Assembly (NCBI GenBank): GCA_903835655.1
Contig: CAILNT010000074.1
Coordinates: 1 to 64,000 of the forward strand
Length of the DNA: 64,000 nt
Source of the DNA: an uncultured Pseudomonadota bacterium
Lineage (GTDB): Bacteria; Pseudomonadota; Gammaproteobacteria; Burkholderiales; Thiobacillaceae
Reading direction: 5' to 3'
Each line of letters begins with the position of its first letter. Positions within the stretch are counted from its first letter, which is position 1. Positions 9,352 to 19,879 of this stretch are shown here, one piece after another. The notes under the pieces were generated by a model. That model had not been told where the DNA came from. It ran no database searches and was given only the letters and a program-made list of their open reading frames with translations. A program made the position numbers and the translations under genes.

Positions 9352-11223
9352 TCAGCCAAACAACAAGGTATTCACCCGCTTCACGAATCCAGCCGGATCG
9401 CCGAGTTGGCCACCGTCGAGCAGCACCGCCTGATCCAGCAGCAACCCCGCCAATTCGTCGAAGCGTTCGCCTTCCTCCCCCTCCATGCGTTTGAGCAGCG
9501 GATGGGCAAGATTCACTTCCAGGATCGGCTGGGTTTCCGGCACAGGCTGGCCCATCTGCTTCAACATGCGCGTCAGGTTGGCGTTCATGTCGCCCTCGTC
9601 GGCCACCAGGCAGGCGGGGGAGTCGACCAGGCGGTGGCTGGCACGGGCGTCCTTGGCCCGGCCTTCCAGCACCTTCTTCAGGCGATCCAGGAAGGGCCCG
9701 GCTGCTTCCTCGGACTTGGCCGGTTCGGCGGCTTCTTCGCCATCCGCATGAATCGTCGCCAGGTCGACCTGGCCGCGCGCCACGGAAACCAGCGACTTGC
9801 CTTCGAATTCATGGACGTTGGACACCACCCATTCATCGACACGGTCGGTCAGCAGCAATACTTCCACACCCTTCTTGCGGAACACTTCCAGGTGTGGGCT
9901 GGACTTGGCCGCCGCCAGGGTGTCGGCCGTAAGGTAATAGACCTTGTCCTGTCCCTCCTTCATGCGAGCCAGGTAATCGGCGAGACTGACCGTTTCTTCC
10001 TCGGTCTGGGTGGAGCGAAAGCGCAGCAGTTTGGCGATGCGATCCTTGTTGGCGTGGTCTTCGCCCACACCCTCCTTCAATACCTTGCCAAAATGTTCCC
10101 AGACTTTCGCGTAATCCTCCTTGCGGTTTTCCGCGATATCGTCGAGCAGGTCCAGGGTCTTGCGCACGCAGCCGTTGCGTATCATTTCCATGTCGCGCGT
10201 CTCTTGCAGGATTTCGCGCGAGACGTTGAGCGGCAGGTCGGCGGCGTCGATCACGCCGCGTATGAAGCGCAGATAGGCCGGCATCAGCTTCTTCGCGTCT
10301 TCCATGATGAATACGCGCTTCACATAGAGCTTGACTCCGGTCTTGGTGTCGCGATCCCACAAGTCGAAGGGCGCGTGCGCCGGCAGGTAGAGCAGCGCGG
10401 TGTAGTCCTGACGACCTTCGACCTTGACGTGGGTCCAGGCCAGCGGATCTTCATAGTCATGGCCGACGTGCTTGTAGAAGGCCTTGTATTCGTCTTCCGT
10501 GATCTCGCTTTTTGGCCGCGCCCACAGGGCGTTGGCGCGATTCACGGCCTCGGATTCGCCCTTCTCGTCGATGAACTCCACGGGAATGGCGATGTGGTCG
10601 GAGTACTCGCGGATGACGGACTTGACCTTCCAGGCGTCGAGGAACTCGGCTTCGTCTTCCTTGAGGTGCAGCGTGATCTCGGTGCCGCGATCGGCCTTCT
10701 CCACCATCTCCAGCGTGTAGGCGCCGGCACCTTCCCCGGCCATGGCACACTCCCAGCGCACGCCGTGTTCCTGGGTAAGGCCGGCGCGACGGGTAGTGAG
10801 GGTGACCCGGTCGGAGACGATAAAACTGGAGTAGAAACCGACGCCGAACTGGCCGATCAACTGGGCATCTTTTTTCTGGTCGCCGGAAAGCTTGCCGAAG
10901 AATTCGCGGGTGCCGGACTTGGCGATGGTGCCGATGTGCTCGATCACTTCCGATCGACTCATGCCGATGCCATTGTCGCGGATCGTGATGGTCCTGGCCT
11001 CCTTGTCGAGGCTGACGCGGATTTTCAGTTCGGCCTCATTCTCGAACAGGGCCGGGTCGGACAGCGCCTCGAAGCGGAGTTTGTCGGCGGCGTCACTCGC
11101 ATTGGAGATCAACTCGCGGAGAAAGATTTCCTTATGGCTGTAGAGCGAGTGAATCATGAGTTGCAGCAGTTGCTGCACTTCGGCCTGGAATCCCAGCGTT
11201 TCCTTGGCTGCGGTTTCGGTCAT
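9352..11223 (-). CDS. htpG: Chaperone HtpG (bacterial Hsp90)
   Basis: This ATP-dependent chaperone has 623 residues. The N-terminal GHKL ATPase shows [17 protein letters not shown] near 35, [13 protein letters not shown] near 82 and [13 protein letters not shown] near 125. The middle domain includes [35 protein letters not shown] spread over about residues 320-355. The open frame extends 54 residues further upstream, but that part lies in an intergenic repeat and the ATG giving [13 protein letters not shown] is the family start. It ends 7 bases before the inverted repeat of the toxin-antitoxin operon. Confidence 0.97.
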   Translation of the reverse strand: MTETAAKETLGFQAEVQQLLQLMIHSLYSHKEIFLRELISNASDAADKLRFEALSDPALFENEAELKIRVSLDKEARTITIRDNGIGMSRSEVIEHIGTIAKSGTREFFGKLSGDQKKDAQLIGQFGVGFYSSFIVSDRVTLTTRRAGLTQEHGVRWECAMAGEGAGAYTLEMVEKADRGTEITLHLKEDEAEFLDAWKVKSVIREYSDHIAIPVEFIDEKGESEAVNRANALWARPKSEITEDEYKAFYKHVGHDYEDPLAWTHVKVEGRQDYTALLYLPAHAPFDLWDRDTKTGVKLYVKRVFIMEDAKKLMPAYLRFIRGVIDAADLPLNVSREILQETRDMEMIRNGCVRKTLDLLDDIAENRKEDYAKVWEHFGKVLKEGVGEDHANKDRIAKLLRFRSTQTEEETVSLADYLARMKEGQDKVYYLTADTLAAAKSSPHLEVFRKKGVEVLLLTDRVDEWVVSNVHEFEGKSLVSVARGQVDLATIHADGEEAAEPAKSEEAAGPFLDRLKKVLEGRAKDARASHRLVDSPACLVADEGDMNANLTRMLKQMGQPVPETQPILEVNLAHPLLKRMEGEEGERFDELAGLLLDQAVLLDGGQLGDPAGFVKRVNTLLFG

Positions 11224-11314
11224 GGCGGGCATCTCCCCTGGTTGAACAGGGGACATACATGGGGTGCGGGCCACCGGGTTCAAGGGGGGGCGCCGAGTTC
11301 TAAGTCGTCGGCCC

Positions 11315-11353
11315 GCGTAGGGCGGATGAGCCGGCGGGCCGGCGTTATCCGCC
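11315..11353. repeat. REP-like palindromic element
   Basis: GGCGGAT (11321-11327) and ATCCGCC (11347-11353) form a perfect outer stem. Between them are two GCCGGC blocks (11330-11335 and 11338-11343). Sequences of the form GTAGGGCGGAT...GTTATCCGCC are a common interspersed palindrome in proteobacterial intergenic DNA. It lies between dapB and htpG, both on the minus strand. Confidence 0.6.
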
Positions 11354-11408
11354 GGATGGGCATCCAGCGGAGCGAAAAACCGCATTTTCGCCCGACCTGG
11401 CTGGGGGC

Positions 11409-12583
<1,175 letters not shown>

Positions 12584-12615
12584 AGGAGCCGGAGTTTCGC
12601 GGGAGTCGGGGGAAG

Positions 12616-12634
12616 GCGCGCTATCATAGCGCGC
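12616..12634. promoter_or_regulatory. Perfect 9-1-9 palindrome between bamE and fur
   Basis: GCGCGCTAT, a central C, then ATAGCGCGC make a perfect 19-bp palindrome in the 74-base divergent promoter region, 24 bases upstream of the fur ATG. It does not resemble a classical AT-rich Fur box. It may be an operator for an unknown regulator, or contain overlapping -10 elements for the two divergent genes (TATCAT on the plus strand, TATGAT on the minus). Confidence 0.5.
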
Positions 12635-12657
12635 AACCCCTCACCCCGTCATACGCA

Positions 12658-13098
12658 ATGGCTAGCACCGAGCAACTCAAGCACAGCGGACTCAAGGTCA
12701 CTGGCCCGCGCCTCAAGATCCTCGCCCTGTTCGAGTCGGCCGCTCTGCGCCATCTAACCGCCGACGATGTCTATCGCTTGATGCTCGCCGAGCAGATCGA
12801 CGTCGGCCTGGCCACGGTCTACCGCGTCCTGACCCAGTTCGAGCAGGCCGGAATACTCATCCGCCACCACTTCGACAACGACAAGGCCGTCTACGAACTC
12901 AACCAGGGCGGCCATCACGATCATCTGCTGTGCATGCGATGTGGGCGCGTGGAGGAGTTCTACGATCCAAAAATCGAGGCGCGCCAGCGCGCCATCGCCG
13001 CCGAGCGCGGATTCAAGCTGGTCGAACATGCGCTGCATCTCTACGTCGAGTGCACGAAGGACGACTGTCCTCACCTCGGCAAGCCTGACCACACCTGA
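12658..13098 (+). CDS. fur: Ferric uptake regulator Fur
   Basis: This metal-dependent repressor has 146 residues. The winged-helix DNA-binding half includes GLKVTGPRLKIL near 11 and VGLATVYRVLTQFEQAGI near 50. The metal-binding hinge HHDHLLCMRCGRVEEF near 86 and a C-terminal VECTKDDCPH complete the usual Fur layout. It probably controls the porin operon at 20.9 kb, which carries a Fur box. Confidence 0.96.
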   Translation: MASTEQLKHSGLKVTGPRLKILALFESAALRHLTADDVYRLMLAEQIDVGLATVYRVLTQFEQAGILIRHHFDNDKAVYELNQGGHHDHLLCMRCGRVEEFYDPKIEARQRAIAAERGFKLVEHALHLYVECTKDDCPHLGKPDHT

Positions 13099-13200
13099 GG
13101 AAAGCGTAGGCCGACCGTCGCGACTCGCAGCGTAAGCTTTCATGGCCGGCGCTCGTGACCGAGTAGAATACCGCTTTCCCGTGTATTTCAAGGAAGTCGT

Positions 13201-13407
13201 ATGGCTCGCGTTACCGTAGACGATTGCATCAAGCACATCCCCAACCGTTTCGAAATGACCCTGACGGCGGCCTACCGCGCTCGCCAGATTTCTACGGGCT
13301 CCACCCCCCGCGTGGAAGCCGACAAGGACAAGCCCGCCGTGATCGCGCTGCGAGAAATCGCCGAAGGCCTGACCGGAGTGGAAGTGCTGAAGAAATCACA
13401 GCACTGA
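13201..13407 (+). CDS. rpoZ: RNA polymerase omega subunit
   Basis: This 68-residue protein starts [29 protein letters not shown] and has [17 protein letters not shown] near the end, the standard omega sequence. Omega aids polymerase assembly and forms part of a ppGpp site. It lies 10 bases upstream of spoT, the classical pairing. The gmk gene that often precedes rpoZ is not here; fur is upstream instead. Confidence 0.97.
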   Translation: MARVTVDDCIKHIPNRFEMTLTAAYRARQISTGSTPRVEADKDKPAVIALREIAEGLTGVEVLKKSQH

Positions 13408-13417
13408 GCGACAGGCG

Positions 13418-15616
13418 ATGAACACGGCGGCGAATGTGGAACCGGCTGCCGACGCGGCCCTCCTGCACGCCACCCCGTGTGGAGATCGCCCCGCCGTTCT
13501 CTCGGGCTGCCTGGCCCATTTGCAAGGTAGCGACATCGCCGCATTCGAGCGTGCGTACCTGTATTCCGAGCGTGCGCATGCCGGCCAGTTCCGCAAGGAT
13601 GGCAAACCCTACATCACCCACCCGCTGGCCGTGGCGGAAATCCTGGCCGAGTGGCGGCTCGACGCCCAGACGCTGATCGCGGCCCTGCTACACGACGTGG
13701 TGGAAGACACCGGCATCACTTCCGCGGAAATTGCCCGGGAGTTCGGCAAATCGGTGGCAGCCTTGGTGGACGGCGTCACCAAGCTGGACAAGATCCATTT
13801 CGAGAACAAGGCCCAGGCGCAGGCCGAAAATTTCCGCAAGATGCTGCTGGCGATGGCGCGCGACCTGCGTGTCATCCTGATCAAGCTGGCTGACCGACTG
13901 CACAACATGCGCACCCTGGACTCCATGCCGCTGGACAAACAAGGCCGCATCGCCCAGGAAACGCTGGAGATCTATGCCCCCATCGCCAACCGACTGGGGC
14001 TGAACCACCTGTATCAGGAACTGGAAGACCTGGCCTTCCAGCATCTGCACCCGACCCGCTGCAAGGTCATCGAAAAGGCCGTGAAAGCGGCTCGCGGCAA
14101 CCGCCGTGAGGTCGTCGACAAGATCCGTATGGCCATCGAGACGAAGCTCTCCGGTTGCCAGATCGCGGCACACATCTACGGGCGGGAAAAACATCTCTAC
14201 AGCGTCTACCGCAAGATGCAGGAAAAGCACCTCGCCTTTTCCGAGGTGTTCGACATCTACGGCTTCCGCGTCATCGTCGAGGACGCCCGCGCCTGCTACA
14301 TCGCCCTGGGCGCGCTGCACGCGCTATACAAGCCCATCCCCGGCAAGTTCAAGGATTACATCGCCATCCCCAAGCCGAATGGCTACCAATCCTTGCACAC
14401 CACCTTGTTCGGTCCCTTTGGCACCCCCGTGGAAGTGCAGATCCGCACCCAGGAAATGCACCGAGTCGACGAAGCGGGGGTGGCCTCGCACTGGCTCTAC
14501 AAGGCCGGCGAAGCTGCTTCCATTTCGGAATTGCAGATCCAGACCAATCAGTGGCTACAGAGCCTCCTCGACATCCAGGCCGACAGCCGCGATTCCGTGG
14601 AATTTCTGGAGCACATCAAGGTCGATCTGTTCCCCGACGAGGTCTACGTGTTCACCCCCAAGGGCCGTATCGTCGCCTTGCCGCGCGGCGCGACGGCGGT
14701 GGACTTCGCCTACAACGTCCATAGCGACGTGGGCGATCACTGCGTCGGCGTCAAGATCAACGGTGAATTCATGCCGCTGTCCACGCCGCTGAAGAACGGC
14801 GACCGGGTCGAAGTACTGACTTCGGAATCCGCCCGCCCCAACCCGGCCTGGACCCATTTCGCCATCACCGGCAAGGCGCGCGCCCACATCCGCAGCGCCC
14901 TCAAGAATGCGCACCGACATGAATCCATCCAGCTCGGCGAACGCCTGCTCGATCAAGCGGTGCGTGCCCTGGGGAGCGAGCCGGTCAACCTGGGGATTGC
15001 GCAATGGGACCGCGTCGAGAAGGAACTCGGCCGCAGCCGTGAAGACACCCTGGCCGACATCGGCCTGGGCAAGCGCCTCGCCTTCGTGGTGGGGCGGCAA
15101 TTGCTCTCCAGGGAAGTCGACGACCCGACCGGCCGGGCGGCCAACTCCATGCCCATCAGCGGGACCGAGGGCGTGGCGGTGCGCCTGGGAAAATGCTGCC
15201 GGCCGATTCCCGGCGACCCGATCATCGGCCAGATCAAGAAGGACCAGGGCCTGATCATCCACACCCACGACTGCCCACAGGTGCGCCATTACCGCGAAGA
15301 CCCCGACAAATGGGTGGATGTCACTTGGGCCGCGCAACTCGACAAGCTGTTCGAGGTCGGCATTCGCGTCATCGTCGCCAACCAGCGCGGCGTACTGGCC
15401 AAGGTCGCCTCGGCCATCGCATCCGAAGGCTCCGACATCGACAATGTGCGCATGGAAGAAGAGGCCGACACGTACACCAACCTGTATTTCACCGTCAGCG
15501 TGCAGAACCGGCTACACCTGGCCCGCCTCATGCGCGCCCTGCGCGGCCTGCACGAAGTCGTGCGCATCCTGCGCATGAAGCACAAGGGCGATGAACGCGG
15601 CGTCAACGTCGTCTAA
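13418..15616 (+). CDS. spoT: Bifunctional (p)ppGpp synthetase/hydrolase
   Basis: This 732-residue protein has a complete RelA/SpoT architecture. An HD hydrolase domain (about 25-180: [34 protein letters not shown]) is followed by a synthetase domain (about 240-360: [36 protein letters not shown] split over this stretch), a TGS domain ([24 protein letters not shown]), a Cys-rich segment ([14 protein letters not shown]) and a C-terminal ACT domain. Both active sites look intact. It makes and degrades the stringent-response alarmone and follows rpoZ in an operon. Confidence 0.97.
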   Translation: MNTAANVEPAADAALLHATPCGDRPAVLSGCLAHLQGSDIAAFERAYLYSERAHAGQFRKDGKPYITHPLAVAEILAEWRLDAQTLIAALLHDVVEDTGITSAEIAREFGKSVAALVDGVTKLDKIHFENKAQAQAENFRKMLLAMARDLRVILIKLADRLHNMRTLDSMPLDKQGRIAQETLEIYAPIANRLGLNHLYQELEDLAFQHLHPTRCKVIEKAVKAARGNRREVVDKIRMAIETKLSGCQIAAHIYGREKHLYSVYRKMQEKHLAFSEVFDIYGFRVIVEDARACYIALGALHALYKPIPGKFKDYIAIPKPNGYQSLHTTLFGPFGTPVEVQIRTQEMHRVDEAGVASHWLYKAGEAASISELQIQTNQWLQSLLDIQADSRDSVEFLEHIKVDLFPDEVYVFTPKGRIVALPRGATAVDFAYNVHSDVGDHCVGVKINGEFMPLSTPLKNGDRVEVLTSESARPNPAWTHFAITGKARAHIRSALKNAHRHESIQLGERLLDQAVRALGSEPVNLGIAQWDRVEKELGRSREDTLADIGLGKRLAFVVGRQLLSREVDDPTGRAANSMPISGTEGVAVRLGKCCRPIPGDPIIGQIKKDQGLIIHTHDCPQVRHYREDPDKWVDVTWAAQLDKLFEVGIRVIVANQRGVLAKVASAIASEGSDIDNVRMEEEADTYTNLYFTVSVQNRLHLARLMRALRGLHEVVRILRMKHKGDERGVNVV

Positions 15617-15636
15617 CCCCACCCTCCCATCCGCCC

Positions 15637-16017
15637 ATGTCCAAACGCATACTCTCCACCCCCGACGCACCCGCCGCCATCGGCACCTACTCCCAGGCCG
15701 TCAAGGTGGGCAACACCGTCTATCTCTCCGGCCAGATCGGCCTCGACCCGGTCAGCATGCAACTGGTGGAGGGTATCGAGGCGCAGATCCATCGTGTTTT
15801 CGCCAACTTGCGCGCAGTGGCCACGGCCGGCGAGGGCACCCTGGCCGATGTAGTCAAACTCAATGTCTTCCTGACCGACCTGGGCCACTTCGCCCTGGTC
15901 AACGAGATCATGGCGCAGTACTTCAGCGTGCCCTACCCGGCGCGCGCAGCCGTGGGCGTGGCCAGTCTGCCGCGCGGCGCGCTGGTGGAAGCGGATGCGG
16001 TCATGGTGATCGGCTGA
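15637..16017 (+). CDS. ridA: RidA/YjgF-family reactive intermediate deaminase
   Basis: This 126-residue protein begins [20 protein letters not shown], the family start, and contains [27 protein letters not shown] and the C-terminal [18 protein letters not shown] with the substrate-binding Arg. RidA hydrolyses reactive enamine/imine intermediates released by PLP enzymes. It sits 20 bases after spoT, an arrangement common in betaproteobacteria. Confidence 0.95.
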   Translation: MSKRILSTPDAPAAIGTYSQAVKVGNTVYLSGQIGLDPVSMQLVEGIEAQIHRVFANLRAVATAGEGTLADVVKLNVFLTDLGHFALVNEIMAQYFSVPYPARAAVGVASLPRGALVEADAVMVIG

Positions 16018-16025
16018 CCATGGCC

Positions 16026-16121
16026 GTCATTTCCGCAACAACGGGAATCCAGGGCTTGGGACTGATGGTTTTCACAGCAATCGGATGAACGACCTGGATT
16101 CCCACCTGCGCGGGAATGACG
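16026..16121. repeat. Inverted-repeat element of the GTCATTCCCGC...GGGAATCCAG type
   Basis: The left arm (16026-16055, GTCATTTCCGCAACAACGGG then AATCCAGG) and right arm (16092-16121, CCTGGATTCCCACCTGCGCG then GGAATGACG) are imperfect inverted copies about 30 bases long. The form CGTCATTCCCGCGCAGGCGG, running on into GAATCCAGG, is a well-known interspersed repeat in beta- and gammaproteobacteria. It fills the ridA-recG gap and ends 14 bases before recG. Confidence 0.7.
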
Positions 16122-16135
16122 CTGGTTGATCCATC

Positions 16136-18175
16136 ATGGCCGTGTCCGCTGAAGAAGTCGCCCACAAGCTGGGCTACGCCGACTCGGATGCCCTGATCCT
16201 GCATCTGCCGCTGCGCTACGAAGACGAGACCCGAATCACGCCCTTGCGTGAGGCCCGCCTGGGTGACACCGTGCAGATCGAAGGCCTGGTGGAACATAGC
16301 GAGATTCAGAACCGGCCACGCCGGCAACTGATCGTCCAGATGAGCGATGGCGACTCGGGACGCCTCTACTTCCGTCTCCTGCACTTCTATCCCAGCCAGG
16401 TGGCCCTGCTGAAACCGGGTGCGCGAGTGCGCGTGCTGGGCGAGATTCGGCCCGGCTACTTCGGTGCAGAAATGGTGCACCCGAAATTTCGCGTGGTTCA
16501 GGAAAACACACCGCTCCCGGAGCGCTTGAGCCCCGTCTATCCCAGCGTGGCGGGGTTGTCGCAATACGCCATCCGGCGTGCGGTCGAGGACGCACTGGCC
16601 CGGGCGGATCTCTCCGACCCGCTGCCCGCGCCGCTCGCTTTTCCAGAGTCTTTTCCAGGTTTCGCCGCAGCCTTGCACGCCCTGCATCATCCGCCCCCCG
16701 ACGCCGACCTGGCCGGCCTGGAGGCGCGCGAGGGGCCGGCCTGGCGGCGCATCAAGTATGACGAACTTCTGGCCCAGCAACTTTCCCTGCGCCTGGCTGC
16801 GCGCCATCGCCAGACGCTGTGCGCGCCCGCGCTGCCTGAAGATGGGGGGCTCGAGGACAGGTTGATCGCCGCCTTGCCCTTCGCCCTGACCGAGGCGCAA
16901 GGTCGGGTGCTGCGGGAAATACGCCGTGATCTGGCGCGCCCGCAGCCGATGAATCGCATGTTGCAAGGCGACGTTGGCAGCGGCAAGACCTTGATCGCGG
17001 CACTCACCGCCCTACCGGCTCTGGCTGCCGGCCATCAGGTCGCGGTGATGGCGCCGACCGAAATTCTGGCCGAACAGCTCTACCTGAAGTTTCATGAGTG
17101 GCTGCACCCTTTGGACATCGATGTCGCCTGGCTCACCGCGGCGCTCAAGGGCAAGGCGAAGAAGGCCACCCTCCATGGCCTGGCCGATGGCAGCATACGG
17201 CTTGCGGTCGGCACCCATGCCCTGTTCCAGAACGAGGTCGCTTTCCACGGCCTGGCGTTGGTGATCGTCGACGAGCAACACCGCTTCGGCGTGGCGCAGC
17301 GTCTGGCGTTGCGCAGCAAAGGCGCGCAAATCGGGCACGCCTCCGGCGACTGGCAGCCTCACCTCCTCATGATGTCCGCCACCCCGATTCCACGCAGTCT
17401 TGCGATGAGCTATTTCGCAGATCTGGACGTCTCGGTGATCGACGAACTGCCCCCGGGCCGCACCCCCATCGTCACCCGCACGGTCTCTGCCCAGCGCCGC
17501 CCCGAGGTGGTCGCACGGCTGCGCGATTATTGCCTGGCGGGTGCCCAGGCCTATTGGGTCTGTCCGCTGGTGGAAGAATCGGAAAAGCTCCAGTTGCGCG
17601 CGGCCGAGGAGAGCCATGCCGAGCTCGCCTTGCAACTGCCTGAGCTCAAGGTCGGCCTGATCCACGGGCGCATGAAGGCGGACGAAAAAGCCGCCGTGAT
17701 GGGCGCTTTCAAGGCTGGGGAACTGCATCTGCTGGTGGCCACGACCGTGATCGAGGTCGGCGTCGATGTGCCCAATGCCGCCCTCATGGTGATCGAACAC
17801 GCCGAACGCTATGGGCTCGCGCAACTGCATCAGCTGCGCGGCCGCGTCGGGCGCGGCGCAAGGGTATCCGCCTGCGTGCTGCTTTATGAAAATGCGCTTT
17901 CCGACACGGCCAGGCAGCGCCTGAAGATCATCCATGACCACAACGACGGCTTCGCCATCGCCCGCGCCGATCTCGCATTGCGCGGCCCAGGCGAATTCCT
18001 AGGCGCCAGGCAATCCGGCTTGCAGATGCTGCGCTTCGCCGACCCGCTCGCGGATGCCGACCTGCTGGAAGGGGCGCGCGCCGCAGCCCCCGGACTACTG
18101 GAACGGCACCCGGAAGGCGTGGAGCGCCATCTCGCGCGGTGGTTGCCGCGCGGACTCGATCTGTTCCGGGCATGA
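16136..18175 (+). CDS. recG: ATP-dependent DNA helicase RecG
   Basis: This 679-residue helicase remodels stalled replication forks and branched DNA. The wedge/OB part contains LILHLPLRYEDETRI near residue 17. The helicase core has the Walker A GDVGSGKTLIAA near 280, DEQHRFGVAQR near 378, MSATPIPRSLAM near 415, and motif VI QLHQLRGRVGRG near 565. The N-terminus is short: the usual LxGVGxxxAxKL stretch before the LHLPLRY motif is largely missing. An in-frame TGA lies seven bases upstream of the ATG, so it cannot begin earlier. Confidence 0.95.
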   Translation: MAVSAEEVAHKLGYADSDALILHLPLRYEDETRITPLREARLGDTVQIEGLVEHSEIQNRPRRQLIVQMSDGDSGRLYFRLLHFYPSQVALLKPGARVRVLGEIRPGYFGAEMVHPKFRVVQENTPLPERLSPVYPSVAGLSQYAIRRAVEDALARADLSDPLPAPLAFPESFPGFAAALHALHHPPPDADLAGLEAREGPAWRRIKYDELLAQQLSLRLAARHRQTLCAPALPEDGGLEDRLIAALPFALTEAQGRVLREIRRDLARPQPMNRMLQGDVGSGKTLIAALTALPALAAGHQVAVMAPTEILAEQLYLKFHEWLHPLDIDVAWLTAALKGKAKKATLHGLADGSIRLAVGTHALFQNEVAFHGLALVIVDEQHRFGVAQRLALRSKGAQIGHASGDWQPHLLMMSATPIPRSLAMSYFADLDVSVIDELPPGRTPIVTRTVSAQRRPEVVARLRDYCLAGAQAYWVCPLVEESEKLQLRAAEESHAELALQLPELKVGLIHGRMKADEKAAVMGAFKAGELHLLVATTVIEVGVDVPNAALMVIEHAERYGLAQLHQLRGRVGRGARVSACVLLYENALSDTARQRLKIIHDHNDGFAIARADLALRGPGEFLGARQSGLQMLRFADPLADADLLEGARAAAPGLLERHPEGVERHLARWLPRGLDLFRA

Positions 18176-18238
18176 CGAGTACATAATAAATCGGGGCGCT
18201 ATACAATCCCGCGCCCGCACTTTCCCTGGAGATGATGC

Positions 18239-18793
18239 ATGCACTGGCTCACCCAACCCTGGCCCTGGTATGTGGCGGGGCCGTTGATCGGCTTGATGGT
18301 GCCGATGATGCTGTTCATCGGCAACCGTTCCTTCGGCATCTCCAACAATCTGCGGCATCTGTGCGCCATCACCCAGCCGCAGACGGTGGATATCGACTTC
18401 TTTCGCTACAACTGGCGGGAGCACACCTGGAGCCTGGTCTTCGTCATCGGCACCGGCCTGGGCGGTTATCTTGCCGGTGTCCTGTTCGCCAACCCGCTTC
18501 CGGTGGAATTGAGCCCGGCCGCGCTCGCCATGCTCTCGTCCTGGGGATTTACCCATCCCGGCCTCGACCTCGTACCGGATGAGTTGTTCCACACCAGCGT
18601 GCGCAACTTCACCTATCTGTTTGCCTGCGGCGTGCTGGTCGGCTTCGGCACCCGCTATGCCGGCGGCTGCACTTCCGGCCACGCCATCACCGGCTTGTCC
18701 ACCTTGCAGTTGCCCTCGCTCTATGCTGTCATCGGCATCTTCAGCGGTGGCCTCATTTCCTCCTGGTTCCTGGTTCCCTGGATGCTGCTATGA
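18239..18793 (+). CDS. YeeE/YedE-family transporter, first half-size subunit
   Basis: This 184-residue membrane protein has four to five hydrophobic helices. It contains the family motif [18 protein letters not shown] near residue 137, whose Cys is implicated in sulfur-compound passage in TsuA-like proteins. The family moves thiosulfate or related sulfur compounds. The next gene codes for the complementary half (PmpA/PmpB-type split), overlapping by four bases. The substrate is inferred from the family. Confidence 0.87.
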   Translation: MHWLTQPWPWYVAGPLIGLMVPMMLFIGNRSFGISNNLRHLCAITQPQTVDIDFFRYNWREHTWSLVFVIGTGLGGYLAGVLFANPLPVELSPAALAMLSSWGFTHPGLDLVPDELFHTSVRNFTYLFACGVLVGFGTRYAGGCTSGHAITGLSTLQLPSLYAVIGIFSGGLISSWFLVPWMLL

Positions 18794-19221
18794 CCCGCTA
18801 CGTTCCCTATCTCTTGATCGGACTGCTGTTCGGTTTCACCCTGATCAAATCGGAGGCGGCGTCCTGGTATCGCATCCAGGAAATGTTTCATTTCCAGAGC
18901 TTCCACATGTATGGCATCCTGTTCTCGGCCATCGCCACCGGCATGGTCAGCATCCAGATCATCAAGTTGCTGGGAAACCGCAAGACCTTGGGCCACGCCA
19001 TGGACGGCCAGGCAATCGATATCCCGGAAAAGGCGCCTGGAAAGAAAAGCTACCTCATCGGCGGCCTGGTCTTCGGCTTCGGCTGGGGGCTGATCGGACT
19101 CTGCCCCGGCCCCATGTTCGCCCTGGCAGGCACCGGTTCGCTGGGCGCGCTGATCGTCCTGGCCGGTGCCTTGCATGGAACCTGGCTGTACGGTGCATTG
19201 AAGCAGCACCTGCCCCATTAG
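18790..19221 (+). CDS. YeeE/YedE-family transporter, second half-size subunit
   Basis: This 143-residue protein has about four membrane helices. It begins with [20 protein letters not shown], then has a polar loop, and ends with the second family motif FGFGWGLIGLCPGPMFALAG near residue 97, including the conserved Cys. Together with the preceding gene it would form one YeeE/YedE-like channel. The ATGA overlap implies coupled translation. A secreted SCP2-like gene follows about 100 bases on. Confidence 0.87.
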   Translation: MTRYVPYLLIGLLFGFTLIKSEAASWYRIQEMFHFQSFHMYGILFSAIATGMVSIQIIKLLGNRKTLGHAMDGQAIDIPEKAPGKKSYLIGGLVFGFGWGLIGLCPGPMFALAGTGSLGALIVLAGALHGTWLYGALKQHLPH

Positions 19222-19322
19222 TATTTTCATCCTGGGCATCAAAGTGTTTTTTTGACAGCCATAAAGGCGCGGACTACCCTTCGCGCCGGCTGATATCGCC
19301 CAAACCATATTAAGGAGACACC

Positions 19323-19826
19323 ATGCGTCTGATCACCCTGGCACTCGCCGCTGCCGCCCTGACTTCCCAAGCCGCTCTAGCCGCCCCCCTGATGTCCTCG
19401 GAATGGGCAAAACAGGCTTGCACCTACTGGAACACCAATTCCGCGCTCACCACCGAACTGGCGGAACACTGGGCCACGAACGACAAGGGTCGCGGCTACA
19501 AGATCATCCACATGTACCGCACGGAGTGTGGCGAAAACAGCAAGGTGGAAATGACCATCTCCACCAAGGGCGGCAAGACCACCTGCGCCTATGCCGGCCC
19601 GGTCCAGCATGCGGCGCTGGATTTCGACGTCGACTACAAGATGCACGCCGATACCAAGCGCTGGCGTGAGATGGGTGCGGGCGAATACGGCCCGATGCGC
19701 GCCATGATGTTCAGCCGCCTCAAGTTCGAAGGCCCCAAGGGTGAGGCCATGAAGGTCATGGGCCCGTTCGAGCAGTTTCTGCTGATCCCCGGCAAGGTGG
19801 CCGGCGACGACGCCTGCCCGAAGTAA
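19323..19826 (+). CDS. Periplasmic SCP2-like (sterol-carrier fold) protein
   Basis: The product has 167 residues. The first 20 are a Sec signal peptide (LITLALAAAALTSQAALA). The mature part contains CTYWNTNSALTTELAEHW and the late block GEYGPMRAMMFSRLKFEGP plus EAMKVMGPFEQFL, a pattern I associate with periplasmic SCP2 sterol-binding-like proteins. It has four mature Cys residues, so disulfides are possible. A good Shine-Dalgarno (AAGGAG) precedes the ATG. The ligand is unknown; proximity to the YeeE pair suggests, but does not prove, a sulfur link. Confidence 0.65.
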   Translation: MRLITLALAAAALTSQAALAAPLMSSEWAKQACTYWNTNSALTTELAEHWATNDKGRGYKIIHMYRTECGENSKVEMTISTKGGKTTCAYAGPVQHAALDFDVDYKMHADTKRWREMGAGEYGPMRAMMFSRLKFEGPKGEAMKVMGPFEQFLLIPGKVAGDDACPK

Positions 19827-19879
19827 GCCTCAGGAAAGCCCGCGATTCGCGGGCGTCGATTCGGAGACCCGGCGGGCGG

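Noticed and set aside
12616-12634. Fur box controlling fur itself
   Set aside because: The palindrome is GC-rich at its ends and lacks the GATAAT repeats of a Fur site.
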